NCBI GenBank assembly: GCA_023667365.1
Contig: JAMPAG010000017.1
Location: 1 to 41,975 of the forward strand
Direction: 5' to 3'
From: a bacterium
Lineage (GTDB): Bacteria > Bacillota > Clostridia > Lachnospirales > Lachnospiraceae
Length of the DNA: 41,975 nucleotides
Shown: piece by piece, positions 16,272-24,890 of the stretch
Layout: every line of letters starts with the position of its first letter
Position numbering within the stretch: position 1 is the first letter of the stretch
Notes under the pieces: generated by a model
What the model was told of the DNA's origin: nothing
The model's input: only the letters and a program-made list of their open reading frames with translations
Database searches by the model: none
Program-made: the position numbers and the translations under genes

Positions 16272-17777
16272 TCAGATAATGATGCACACCATCTTGCCGT
16301 TGCTGTCGTTGACAATCTGCTGCATGGTATCCTGCAATTTCACCTGGCTTTCTTCTCCGAGCATGGAAATCTTGGACTGAATGCCGTCCTCCACAAGCTG
16401 CTCAACCGTCTTGCCAAATATATTTGTATCCCATATACCGCCTTCGTTATCTGACTCTGTTTTCATAAATTCCATCAGATCCTTCGCCTGCTCCTCCGTC
16501 CCGACGATCGGCGCGATCTCCGTTTCGATATTGGCGCGAATCAGATGAACGGACGGACTGAACGCTTTCATCTTCACGCCGAACTTATTGCCATGGCGGA
16601 TGACTTCCGGCGCTTCTAAGCTGATCTCTTCTTTCCCCGGCAATACGACACCGTAGCCGCATTGTTTGACCGCGCGCACCGCCTCCGCATACTTATCATA
16701 TTCCTTTTTGCGCGCCGCCATCTCTTTTAACTTGGAAAGCAGCTCATATTCGCCCGAAACAGGCTCCTGCATGATCTCGCTGAGCATTTTGTAATAATAT
16801 GCGTCGTCCACACCGATCTCATAAGACGCTGATCCGTTCGACAGCTCCACGCCCTCGTTTTTGAGCTTCTTTATGTACTCGCAGTTTTCGCGCTCACCGT
16901 CCATGGTATCGCGGAGTTCACGCATATTTCCGATCGGCATGGCAAGTTTGCGGATATATTCGATGATACCTGCTTTCATCTCGTGATCGTCAGAGAGCAT
17001 TTCCACCCATTTCGGCATATAAAAACGGATCACCCTGATCGGGAACTCCAAAAGAATCTGCTCCATCAGCGAATGGATGTCACTCTTTTTCATCTGCTCC
17101 ACGTTCATTGGAAGCGCACGCACGCCGTAACTCTCATTTAAGGAAGCGGCGGTCTGCTTTGCTTCCTCGCTGTAAGGCTTCGTCGTATTGACGATCACGA
17201 TAAACGGCTTTCCGATCTGCTTTAATTCGCGTATTGTGCGCTCCTCCGCCTCCTGATAACTCTCTCTCGGAATCTCGCCAAAGCTGCCGTCCGTCGTGAT
17301 CACGATCCCGATATTGGAGTGATCGCGGATGACTTTTTCCGTTCCGATCTCCGCCGCCTGCGTGAAGGGAATCTCATAATCGAACCACGGCGTATGTACC
17401 ATCCGCTCCGTGTCTTCTTCCATATGTCCGACCGCACCCTCCACCATATAACCGACACAGTCGATAAGGCGCACTTTCATTTCCATGCTGCCGCCCATAT
17501 TGACGGAAACGGCCTGCTTGGGGATAAATTTCGGTTCCGTTGTCGTGATCGTTTTTCCTCCCGAACTCTGCGGCAGTTCATCCATCGTGCGGACACGCTC
17601 ATTCTCATCTGCGATCATCGGCAGCACCAGTTCATCCATAAAATGCTTGATAAACGTGGATTTGCCTGTTCTCACGGGGCCAACGACGCCGATATAAAGC
17701 TCCCCGTTTGTCCTGCGGTTCATATCTTCATAAATATCATAGGTATTCGTGCCGGAAGCACCCGTTCGATTCTCCAT
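16272..17777 (-). CDS. spoIVA: Stage IV sporulation protein A (spore coat ATPase)
   Basis: 501 residues, matching SpoIVA along the whole length. The Walker A GPVRTGKST (about 33-41) follows the opening ELYIGVVG. Then come the conserved DELPQSSGGKTITTTEPKF (about 65-85), VRLIDCVGYMVEGA, HSNIGIVITTDGSFGEI and KPFIVIVN segments of a TRAFAC-type ATPase. The C-terminus ends in the short hydrophobic tail KMVCIII, comparable to the coat-anchoring tail of the Bacillus protein. SpoIVA polymerises on the outer forespore membrane as the base layer of the coat. GGAGG lies 7 bases before the ATG, and a sigma-E-like promoter sits just upstream. Confidence 0.96.
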   Translation of the reverse strand: MENRTGASGTNTYDIYEDMNRRTNGELYIGVVGPVRTGKSTFIKHFMDELVLPMIADENERVRTMDELPQSSGGKTITTTEPKFIPKQAVSVNMGGSMEMKVRLIDCVGYMVEGAVGHMEEDTERMVHTPWFDYEIPFTQAAEIGTEKVIRDHSNIGIVITTDGSFGEIPRESYQEAEERTIRELKQIGKPFIVIVNTTKPYSEEAKQTAASLNESYGVRALPMNVEQMKKSDIHSLMEQILLEFPIRVIRFYMPKWVEMLSDDHEMKAGIIEYIRKLAMPIGNMRELRDTMDGERENCEYIKKLKNEGVELSNGSASYEIGVDDAYYYKMLSEIMQEPVSGEYELLSKLKEMAARKKEYDKYAEAVRAVKQCGYGVVLPGKEEISLEAPEVIRHGNKFGVKMKAFSPSVHLIRANIETEIAPIVGTEEQAKDLMEFMKTESDNEGGIWDTNIFGKTVEQLVEDGIQSKISMLGEESQVKLQDTMQQIVNDSNGKMVCIII

Positions 17778-17804
17778 ACAAAAACCTCCTGCAAATACTG
17801 GTTC

Positions 17805-17834
17805 ATGTATATGCAGAAGGCTTTTCGGTTATAC
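17805..17834 (-). promoter_or_regulatory. Possible sigma-E-type promoter of spoIVA
   Basis: On the minus strand GTATAA (17829-17834) is followed after about 15 bases by CATATACAT (17805-17813), which resembles the mother-cell sigma-E pattern (-35 ATA-rich, -10 CATACAnT). It lies about 30 bases upstream of the spoIVA ATG. spoIVA is known to be sigma-E-controlled in Bacillus; the site itself is a pattern match only. Confidence 0.35.
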
Positions 17835-17886
17835 CTGTTTCCAAACCATACGAATCATCCGCTTGTCCAAAACGGCTGCTCTTTTT

Positions 17887-20286
17887 TCAAGTTGGTTCCC
17901 CATACAGCACGCCCCTGCTGCCGGTCGCGATAAAAAATCGTCCGAACGTCCGGCAGTCTCCGTCTATGCTGTTGATCTCGCCGTACATCTGATCGCCGGT
18001 ATTGATGCGTTCCACGCTCGCCATCTCGTCAAAAGAACGATAAAAACCATATTCCCCGTCAATCTCGCCGCAGAAGTAAATCGCCTTTTCATCCGTCAGG
18101 TAGCGGCTTCCCTCATGGTGCAGTCCAAGTCCCATACGGTAAACGGCGTCGCTTTCTTTTGACAGTTTCCGCAGACTGATCCGGTCTTTTTCTTTATCGT
18201 AACAATATTTCCAAAGTCCGTGCTCTCCCAAAGCAAGATAAAAGATTCCGGTCTTTCCAGCCTCTCCCCGTACTTCGGTCTTATTTCTGGTATCAATGAT
18301 ACCGAAATCCTTCTGTGGAAACCCTGCCGGCGTTTCGTACTGCACAAAAGAAGCGCCTCCGTCGCGACTCACATAAAGCTGCGACGCTTCCCCAAATCCG
18401 TAAAACAGGCTGCTGTCCACACGATCGGAAAACACTTTCAGTTTTCCGTCCGCCACCTCTCCGCCCGCAAGATCGTATACGCGCACCTTATCAAACTGTT
18501 TTCCGCCGTCATGGCTCACCACTACGCCTTTAACCGGAAGGTCGAGCCATTCGGCAACCGACCAGACAATATGCCGGCAGTCCGGGCTCATCGCCACCCA
18601 GCCGGAATTTACGTTTGGATGCTCAATCTGCTCCAATTGCCCGTCCAGATATTCCGAAATGCCGTACGGCATTTCCAGCCTCGTAAAACTCTTACACTGA
18701 TCCGCCGAATAAATCAGTCCGCCTTTCGTCTTTCCCGTCCAGTTTCCGCGCGGCGTGACGATCACGCATTCCGGATGCTCGTCCGAAAAATCCGCATTGA
18801 TGCAGGTGATATAGCGGTTCCCGTTTTCGTCCGCAAACGAGTTTTCACACGGTTTCTCCAGATCCGTAAACGCGAATCCGCCCAGATCGCCGACAATATC
18901 AATGCATTGTACCGCACCGCCCGTCGGACTGTAAACGTTTAAGTGCACCGTCTCCTCGATTCCCTCGCAGCAGTCTGAAAAGCTGCGGTTCGTACTTTGC
19001 AGATCTTCCGTCTTAAATACGCCGGTGCCGGAATTAAACCACAATTCATCCGGATTAAACGGGTTGATCTTCACGTCGCTCAGCCAGTGGATCAAAGAAT
19101 GCCCGCCGTTGTATTCTTTTTTCATATAAGGCGTATGGAAATGCAGATTGCCGACGTCCAGATCGTGCAGAACAACCTGCCAGTTCTCGCCGTGATCGTT
19201 TGACAGATAAAGCTTGTCTCCGTTCTTCCTGCAGATCGTGCTGAGCGCCAGCAGTCCGGGCTTCGCCGCGCAGCTGGAAATCCCGGAAAATCCAAAGCGG
19301 TACTGCGGATGCCTGCGGTCCGTCTCCCCGTCCTTCTCCGGAAAAACGATCTCATCTTCCAGACTTGGATCGTTTTTGGAAAGCAGGACCGTATTTGCCG
19401 CATTCGGCGTGATCTCCTCAAACGTCGAGATGCGTCCGTCCTTTAAGAAATTGTAACGCGCCACCCTGCCGCCGATCGTATCGCCGGAATCACAGCTATA
19501 TCCGTTTTCGATCACATAGGAAGTCTCTCCCGTGTTCGCAAACGTCACATACAGATATTTCCCGTCATAATCATAGCGCTGCGCCACAAGCCCAGGAAAT
19601 CTTGACTGCGGCAGTAAGTATTCCTCCGGCTCGGGAAGCGGCTCAAAATGTTCCCCGCCGTCATAGGAGACATACAGGGAATGCCCTCTCATCCCGTTCT
19701 CCCTGCGCGTCGTCACGCCCGCTGTCCCGACGACAAGACAGGTGTCTTCGGGATTCGCCCACACAAACGTCAGGTACTGTTCGCCGCAGACATCCGTCTG
19801 CCGCCAGTTCGTGCCAAGATCATGGCTGATGAGCAGCCCTCCCTGCTGGCTCGCAAAATAAACCGTATTGCTGTTCTGCTCGGAGATGACCATGCGCGAC
19901 CCTGTCCCGCGCCCGTTCAGGTTGCCGTGCACCCGCGTCGGAATGCTCTTTTTTTCAAAGTGCGCACCGTAATCGCTTGATATGGAAAGTACACCCTCCT
20001 CGGTATCTTCCTCATTGATCCCGCTCGCGATGAGCAGACGCTCCGGTCTGTTCGGGTCTAAGGCAACCGCCGCCGGATAGGTCTCGTCAAGCTCATGCAT
20101 CGTCACATGATCGATCAGGCTTTTCCATGTCTTTTTATCATAATCATAGCGATAGGTCCCGCCAATGTCCGTGCGGCAGTATAGCACACCCTGCTTCCGC
20201 TTATGAAATACAAATCCCGTCACATAACCGCCTCCGGGAATGGGAAGGTTCCGGTATTCATAAGGAATCGTCTTCGTATCGCTCAT
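17887..20286 (-). CDS. GH74-like glycoside hydrolase (xyloglucanase type), intracellular
   Basis: A 799-residue double beta-propeller protein with repeated BNR-like blades (SYDGGEHFEPL, SNDHGENWQVV, SHDGGKQFDKV, SRDGGASFVQY). The start PGGGYVTGFVFHKRKQG then YCRTDIGGTYRYD matches GH74 xyloglucanases. The two catalytic acids are apparently Asp40 (RTDIGG) and Asp467 (VGDLGGFAF), spaced as in characterised GH74 enzymes. No signal peptide or cellulose-binding module is present, so it should act on imported xyloglucan or related oligosaccharides. The ATG at 20,284-20,286 is chosen because GGAGG is 8 bases upstream and the longer reading runs into a palindromic operator-like site. It precedes spoIVA by 109 bases with no clear terminator. 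Substrate is inferred. Confidence 0.82.
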   Translation of the reverse strand: MSDTKTIPYEYRNLPIPGGGYVTGFVFHKRKQGVLYCRTDIGGTYRYDYDKKTWKSLIDHVTMHELDETYPAAVALDPNRPERLLIASGINEEDTEEGVLSISSDYGAHFEKKSIPTRVHGNLNGRGTGSRMVISEQNSNTVYFASQQGGLLISHDLGTNWRQTDVCGEQYLTFVWANPEDTCLVVGTAGVTTRRENGMRGHSLYVSYDGGEHFEPLPEPEEYLLPQSRFPGLVAQRYDYDGKYLYVTFANTGETSYVIENGYSCDSGDTIGGRVARYNFLKDGRISTFEEITPNAANTVLLSKNDPSLEDEIVFPEKDGETDRRHPQYRFGFSGISSCAAKPGLLALSTICRKNGDKLYLSNDHGENWQVVLHDLDVGNLHFHTPYMKKEYNGGHSLIHWLSDVKINPFNPDELWFNSGTGVFKTEDLQSTNRSFSDCCEGIEETVHLNVYSPTGGAVQCIDIVGDLGGFAFTDLEKPCENSFADENGNRYITCINADFSDEHPECVIVTPRGNWTGKTKGGLIYSADQCKSFTRLEMPYGISEYLDGQLEQIEHPNVNSGWVAMSPDCRHIVWSVAEWLDLPVKGVVVSHDGGKQFDKVRVYDLAGGEVADGKLKVFSDRVDSSLFYGFGEASQLYVSRDGGASFVQYETPAGFPQKDFGIIDTRNKTEVRGEAGKTGIFYLALGEHGLWKYCYDKEKDRISLRKLSKESDAVYRMGLGLHHEGSRYLTDEKAIYFCGEIDGEYGFYRSFDEMASVERINTGDQMYGEINSIDGDCRTFGRFFIATGSRGVLYGEPT

Positions 20287-20304
20287 CACTGCATCCTCCT
20301 GCTG

Positions 20305-20342
20305 CATGATTATTTTTTAATCATGATCAATTGTTAATCATG
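20305..20342. promoter_or_regulatory. Operator-like cluster of TAATCATG motifs
   Basis: A perfect inverted repeat CATGATTA-TTTTT-TAATCATG (20305-20325) is followed by a third TAATCATG (20335-20342), just upstream of the GH74-like gene's ribosome binding site. The spacing (13 and 17 bases between half-site starts) and the position in the 5' leader suggest a repressor or activator site for sugar-dependent control. The rest of the gap to 20,460 is very A/T-rich with no further motif. Confidence 0.5.
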
Positions 20343-20462
20343 GTTATTTTTTTCTATTTTACAGTATTTGGTAAAAAAATAATAGGGGCTGGAAAAGAAA
20401 ATTTTTTAAGTTCAAAAAAAAGAATGAAAAAAAAGACGGTACCTCCGGAATTTTTTAAGTTG

Positions 20463-20491
20463 TTGCCATCCTCTTTTTTCTTTGTTATAAT
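20463..20491 (+). promoter_or_regulatory. Promoter of the ABC transporter operon
   Basis: TTGCCA (20463-20468) and a perfect TATAAT (20486-20491) are separated by 17 bases. GAGAGGAG and the ATG of the ATPase gene follow within 25 bases, giving a very short leader. Confidence 0.8.
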
Positions 20492-20513
20492 GATTCGTTG
20501 AGAGGAGCCGCGT

Positions 20514-21215
20514 ATGATTTCCATAGAAGATATTTCTTTTTCTTATCGCAAAAAAAATATTCTTCGCTCTGTCAGTCTTGAAATCCGGCAGGGTGACTGC
20601 ATCGGATTTCTCGGTGCGAACGGCTGTGGAAAATCGACGCTGCTGTCCCTGATCGCGGGCGTCCGCACACCAAAAAGCGGCCGGATCCTTTTTGACGGGA
20701 AGCCGCTGAACACGGCGCTTAAGCAGTCGGGCGCGATTGGATATGTGCCGCAGGATAATCCGCTCATACCCGATCTTTCAGTCAGGGACAACTTAAAGCT
20801 GTGGTATCACGGGGATCATGCACAGTTTCAAAAGGAGCTCTCCGAGGGGTTTCTCCATCTGCTCGGTGTCTCCGATTTTTTGCATATGCCCGCCGCAAAA
20901 CTGTCCGGCGGCATGAAGAAACGTGTCAGCATCGGTATGGCGTTACAGAATCACCCAAGAGTTTTAATTTTGGATGAACCGTCCGCCGCGCTGGATCTTC
21001 CCTGCAAGGCGGACATCCGCTCCTATCTGTCCGTGTATCTGCAAAACGGCGGAACCATACTCATTACCACGCATGAAGAAACGGAGCTTGTTCTATGCAG
21101 CCGTCTCTATCTGTTGTATGACGGGCAGCTCCATCAGACAGAACCAACCATGCGCGGCGAACAACTGCTCGCGCTGATCCAGCAAACCACAAACCAAACG
21201 GAGGGAAAATCATGA
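20514..21215 (+). CDS. ABC transporter ATP-binding protein
   Basis: A 233-residue ABC ATPase with all motifs: Walker A GANGCGKST (about 34-42), Q-loop YVPQDNPL (about 83), signature LSGGMKKR (about 130), Walker B VLILDEPSAALD (about 150-161) and the His switch TTHEETE (about 188). The form (short, single domain, followed by ABC-2 permeases) suits an exporter or drug/peptide efflux pump rather than an importer; no substrate-binding protein is encoded. Its stop overlaps the start of the next gene (ATGA at 21212-21215), so the two are translationally coupled. It has its own strong promoter. Confidence 0.93.
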   Translation: MISIEDISFSYRKKNILRSVSLEIRQGDCIGFLGANGCGKSTLLSLIAGVRTPKSGRILFDGKPLNTALKQSGAIGYVPQDNPLIPDLSVRDNLKLWYHGDHAQFQKELSEGFLHLLGVSDFLHMPAAKLSGGMKKRVSIGMALQNHPRVLILDEPSAALDLPCKADIRSYLSVYLQNGGTILITTHEETELVLCSRLYLLYDGQLHQTEPTMRGEQLLALIQQTTNQTEGKS

Positions 21216-23470
21216 ATCCAGAAGAAGAAAAGACCATACCCGTGCAGGCGGCAGATGCAGATCTGCATCAGAACGCGCCCGATCCTGTTTCGGATCAGTC
21301 CGACGCGTCTGTATCCGCACAGACGGACATGAGTCAAAACAATGCGCAGGGCTATCCGCAGAATACGAATGCGCAGTTTAACGGTGCACAAAGTTATCAG
21401 CAGAATCCGAACGCGCAGTTTGGCGGCGCGCAGGGTTATCCGCAAACAGGCATGAATCAAAACAACGCCTACTATAACGGCGCTCAGTCTTTTACGCAGG
21501 GCTTTCAGAATATGAACGGCGGCGCAGGCATGAATAACGGATACGGCGGCGGCACGAATCAGACAAACGCGCAATGGAACAACGCGCAAGGTTATCAGCA
21601 GAATCCGAACGCGCAATTTAACGGCGCTCAGGGTTATCAGCAGAATCCGAACGCGCAATTTAACGGCGCTCAGGGCTATCAGCAGAATCCGAATGCGCAA
21701 TTTAACAGCGCACAAAACTATCAGCAGAATCCGAACGCGCAGTTTGGCGGCGCTCAAGGCTATCAGCAGAATCCAAACGCACAGTTTGGCGGCGCTCAAG
21801 GCTATCAGCAGAACCCGAACGCACAGTTTGGCGGCGCTCAAGGTTATCAGCAGAACCCAAACGCACAGTTTGGCGCGGGCATGAATCAGGCGCAATATGG
21901 CAATCCTCAGGGTTATCAGAATCCATATTATGTAAATCCCGCTTCTGTTCCAAACGCCGCTCCTGCCAAAAAGAAATCCAAGAAAAAGATCTGGATCCCG
22001 ATCGTCAGCGTCGTACTTGTCGCTGTGATCGCGATCGGCATCTATTTCCTTGTTTCCAAAAAGACGCGGGATCCTGAGGAGATCGTTACCGCCGCCATGT
22101 CGAACGCGTTCTCTGCGGACCGTACATCCTCCGTTACCGGCTGGCTGCAATCGCAGGACTTAAACACGTTTGCGTCGGACAGCGCTTATCAATATGACGT
22201 GGATGTGACTTTTACAGAGATCAGCAGTTCCCTTGCCGAGGAGATCAGTATGCTGGAAGGGCTCGGTATCTCCACGACGATGCAGCTTGACAGGGATGCG
22301 GAACGCCTGATGAGCGGGGCCAGCATTCTCTACGACGGCACGGAGTATCTCGAATACGAGGTCTATGCGTATGGCGATTATCTCGCGGTTGCCTGCCCCA
22401 GTCTGTTTGATGGGTATATTGAATTCAAAACAAGCAACTTCGGCACGGATTTCAATAATTCTCCGCTTGCGGCAGCGATGGATACGCAGATCGATCCTTC
22501 TTTCGCCTTCCGCCTGTTTGATCTTTTGGACACGGCATATGAGACAGAAACCGAGATCCCGCAGGAAATTCAGGATTTCATCGACGCGGTCCGCTATGAG
22601 GAGGGCGACAAAAAAGATTTACAGGTAAACGGCAAAACGCAGACCTGTCAGGGATATAACATCGTCATCACGCGCGAGTCCATGGAACAGCTCGCAAGAT
22701 GGTTCTGCGATTATGCGGATTCGCTCGGCACCCCTATTTCGTATGACGAGTTTGCCGCCGTGCTTCCGAACAAAGATCTTGTAATGAACGTTTACGTTGA
22801 CAATAACGGACGCATGGCGCGTTTTGCCTTTGATTTCCCGTTAGATAACGCGCAGACAGAATTGAGCTGCCAGATTGATCTTACCGGCTTAAATGACAGA
22901 CCTGCCGATCATATCGCAGGCGAACTCAAGCTGACGGTGGAGGGGTATTCTTACGGCTTCCGTTTTGAAAGCACCACGACTGCCTCCGATTCGTCCGAAA
23001 CGCAGAATACGACCATGTCCATTGACGTTTCCGGTATCTCCATTGCCAATGCGGATTATACCTCCACATTCGACAGCGGTTCTCAGACCGGACACATGGA
23101 TCTGTCCGTTTCCGCCATGTATACGAGCCTGCTCTCCATGAATCTGGACTACTCCTACTCGGATGTGGTTCCCGGCGAGCACTTCACGCTCAACATGGAT
23201 GATCTCACGCTTGATATAGCGGGTGAGCTGACAATCGGTCTTACCGGTTCTTCCACGGTTTCCAAACTGAACGGCTCCGTTTCGGCACCGTCCGGCACGA
23301 AGTACGATCTGTTTACGATCACGGAGGACGACATTCTTTCTCTCGGTGAGGAGATTCTGGACAATGTATCGAACGGTCCGCTCTCGTTCCTGCTCGTGGA
23401 TCTTTACAGCAGCTATTATCTGCCCGACACGACGAATGACATGGGCGGAATCCCGTCAGCTGATTGGTGA
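21212..23470 (+). CDS. Membrane protein with Q/N-rich tandem repeats, partner of the ABC exporter
   Basis: 752 residues in three parts. Residues 1-250 are disordered and rich in Gln, Asn, Gly, Tyr and Ala. They contain seven back-to-back 14-residue units of the type GAQGYQQNPNAQFG (124-221) plus two more near residues 45-72. A basic cluster (AKKKSKKK) and a membrane helix (about 260-281) follow, giving an N-in topology. Residues 290-752 form an extracytoplasmic domain rich in Ser, Thr and Asp, with beta-strand-like stretches, of no family I recognise. The gene starts inside the ATPase stop codon, so it very likely works with this ABC system. Prion-like assembly or protein contacts by the repeat region are speculation. 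The 3' end may be altered (see findings). Confidence 0.85.
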   Translation: MNPEEEKTIPVQAADADLHQNAPDPVSDQSDASVSAQTDMSQNNAQGYPQNTNAQFNGAQSYQQNPNAQFGGAQGYPQTGMNQNNAYYNGAQSFTQGFQNMNGGAGMNNGYGGGTNQTNAQWNNAQGYQQNPNAQFNGAQGYQQNPNAQFNGAQGYQQNPNAQFNSAQNYQQNPNAQFGGAQGYQQNPNAQFGGAQGYQQNPNAQFGGAQGYQQNPNAQFGAGMNQAQYGNPQGYQNPYYVNPASVPNAAPAKKKSKKKIWIPIVSVVLVAVIAIGIYFLVSKKTRDPEEIVTAAMSNAFSADRTSSVTGWLQSQDLNTFASDSAYQYDVDVTFTEISSSLAEEISMLEGLGISTTMQLDRDAERLMSGASILYDGTEYLEYEVYAYGDYLAVACPSLFDGYIEFKTSNFGTDFNNSPLAAAMDTQIDPSFAFRLFDLLDTAYETETEIPQEIQDFIDAVRYEEGDKKDLQVNGKTQTCQGYNIVITRESMEQLARWFCDYADSLGTPISYDEFAAVLPNKDLVMNVYVDNNGRMARFAFDFPLDNAQTELSCQIDLTGLNDRPADHIAGELKLTVEGYSYGFRFESTTTASDSSETQNTTMSIDVSGISIANADYTSTFDSGSQTGHMDLSVSAMYTSLLSMNLDYSYSDVVPGEHFTLNMDDLTLDIAGELTIGLTGSSTVSKLNGSVSAPSGTKYDLFTITEDDILSLGEEILDNVSNGPLSFLLVDLYSSYYLPDTTNDMGGIPSADW
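21581..21874 (+). repeat. Seven-unit 42-bp coding tandem repeat
   Basis: Seven 42-base units encode GAQGYQQNPNAQFG-type 14-mers with few nucleotide differences, many of them silent (GCG/GCA, AAT/AAC). The near-identity and exact multiple of three suggest recent expansion by slippage or recombination while keeping frame. Confidence 0.9.
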
Positions 23471-23556
23471 AGGCAGGTTGCGCTGCTATATCTCCCCCCC
23501 GACACAAATGACTGGGCGACGACTGGAATGAGGACTGGTAAAAACCATAACGGCCT

Positions 23557-24795
23557 ATGAAACAACATGCAAAATATTTCTTTTATCAACTGAAAAAAGC
23601 GCTGCGGCACGGTCCGCAAATGCTGCTTGGAGCAATTGTACTGGCACTTCTCGCCGGTACAATTGCTTTTTGTACCATAAAAGAGATGGACGCTTCGGGA
23701 ACTTCTATCTCCGTTCCCGTCGCCATCGTGGTGGAAGATCAGTCCGATCTTTTTAATCTTCTGCTCTCGTTTCTTGCCGATATGCAGAGCACAGAGCAGC
23801 ATTTTGTTTTCCGCGTCATGAGCGAAACGAATGCTTATCACGCTTTAGACGACGGCTCCGTCGCTGCGGTCATGCTCGTCCCTAAAGACGTCATAGACGG
23901 CATTTTGGATGGGACAAATATCCATGTTCAGGTTCTGTTATCCGAGACAAACGCGCTTGCCGCGATCCTGCTTCAAGAGCTTTCCGCCGCGGGCGCAAAA
24001 ACGTTGTCCGCCGCGCAGGCAGGCACCTATGCCATGACGACGCTCTACCGCATGGCAGGCAGGGCGGACGCGCTTTCCGATGCCTATACTGCGCTGGATC
24101 TGCGCAATTTGAGCTATGCGCTTGCACGCGGCGACCTTTTTCATACCGTCCGCGCCAACGCGACCGGTGAGGAATCCGTACTGGTCTACTACCTTGCCTC
24201 CGGCATCCTGCTTTTTCTGCTGCTGTTCGGCATCTGTTATCTTTCTTTTTACGGAAAGAGCAATACAGCCTGCCAGGAAAAAGAACGCGCCTGCGGCATC
24301 GGCTATCCGACCGTACTTCTTTCGCGTCTCGGCGGTATCCTGCTTTATCAGCTTTTCCTTTTTTTGCTTCTTGCCGTCCTGACGCCGTTTCTTGCGCGGG
24401 CATATCTTCTCTCCGCGCCGAACTGTCTGCATATGCTCGGTCTTGCCGCGATGATCCTGTTCAGCGTCAGCTCCTTTTTCTTTTTTCTGTATGAGCTGAT
24501 CCCGGCGCCGGGTTACGCCATGCTGCTGTTGTTTTTGCTCTCCATCCTGATGATGCTCGTAAGCGGTTGTCTGATCCCGAACGCGTTTCTGCCTGCATGG
24601 TGCAGGCGCATCGCCGCGTTTCTGCCCGTGCGCCCATGGATGCAGATCCTGTTTTCCATTCTGGGTTATCCCGCACATTCGGCTCATAGCGCAGCTGCCG
24701 TAAATCAAAGCCTGCTGACGCTTGCCGCCGATACCGTTTTCTTTTTTGCAGGCGGCTGTCTTGCGCATGTCTTTTATGCCAAGCGGCGCGGCTGA
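23557..24795 (+). CDS. ABC-2 type permease, first subunit
   Basis: 412 residues: an N-terminal membrane helix (about 20-42), an extracytoplasmic domain (about 45-205, beginning ISVPVAIVVEDQSDLF), then five to six membrane helices (about 210-232, 255-285, 290-312, 318-345, 385-405). This is the ABC-2/YhgE-like permease layout of exporters. It belongs to the operon started at 20,514; the gap after the repeat-protein gene is 86 bases. No good ribosome binding site is seen before the ATG, so expression may depend on upstream translation. It is followed by two hairpins with T runs. Confidence 0.85.
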   Translation: MKQHAKYFFYQLKKALRHGPQMLLGAIVLALLAGTIAFCTIKEMDASGTSISVPVAIVVEDQSDLFNLLLSFLADMQSTEQHFVFRVMSETNAYHALDDGSVAAVMLVPKDVIDGILDGTNIHVQVLLSETNALAAILLQELSAAGAKTLSAAQAGTYAMTTLYRMAGRADALSDAYTALDLRNLSYALARGDLFHTVRANATGEESVLVYYLASGILLFLLLFGICYLSFYGKSNTACQEKERACGIGYPTVLLSRLGGILLYQLFLFLLLAVLTPFLARAYLLSAPNCLHMLGLAAMILFSVSSFFFFLYELIPAPGYAMLLLFLLSILMMLVSGCLIPNAFLPAWCRRIAAFLPVRPWMQILFSILGYPAHSAHSAAAVNQSLLTLAADTVFFFAGGCLAHVFYAKRRG

Positions 24796-24803
24796 AGGTT
24801 ACA

Positions 24804-24860
24804 AAAAAGAGTTCCGCTGACGCGAAACTCTTTTTCGAAGAATTGCTGACGCAATTTTTT
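24804..24860 (+). terminator. Twin terminator-like hairpins after the first permease
   Basis: AAAAAGAGTTCCGC/GCGAAACTCTTTTT with a TGAC loop (24804-24835, one mismatch) is followed at once by GAATTGC/GCAATTTTTT with the same TGAC loop (24840-24860). Both end in T runs. They would terminate or attenuate transcription before the second permease gene. Confidence 0.65.
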
Positions 24861-24890
24861 ACAGACTACGAGTTTCCCATAAGGATTCGA

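Noticed and set aside
21581..21874. Regular repeats that might suggest a CRISPR array
   Set aside because: Units are contiguous 42-mers without spacers and encode a clean 14-residue protein repeat.
21134..22150. 338-codon open frame on the minus strand across the tandem repeat, with repeated ILLITLSAVKLRV-like units
   Set aside because: It is the shadow of the 42-bp repeat of the plus-strand gene; no ribosome binding site, and it would span the coupled ATPase/repeat-protein genes.
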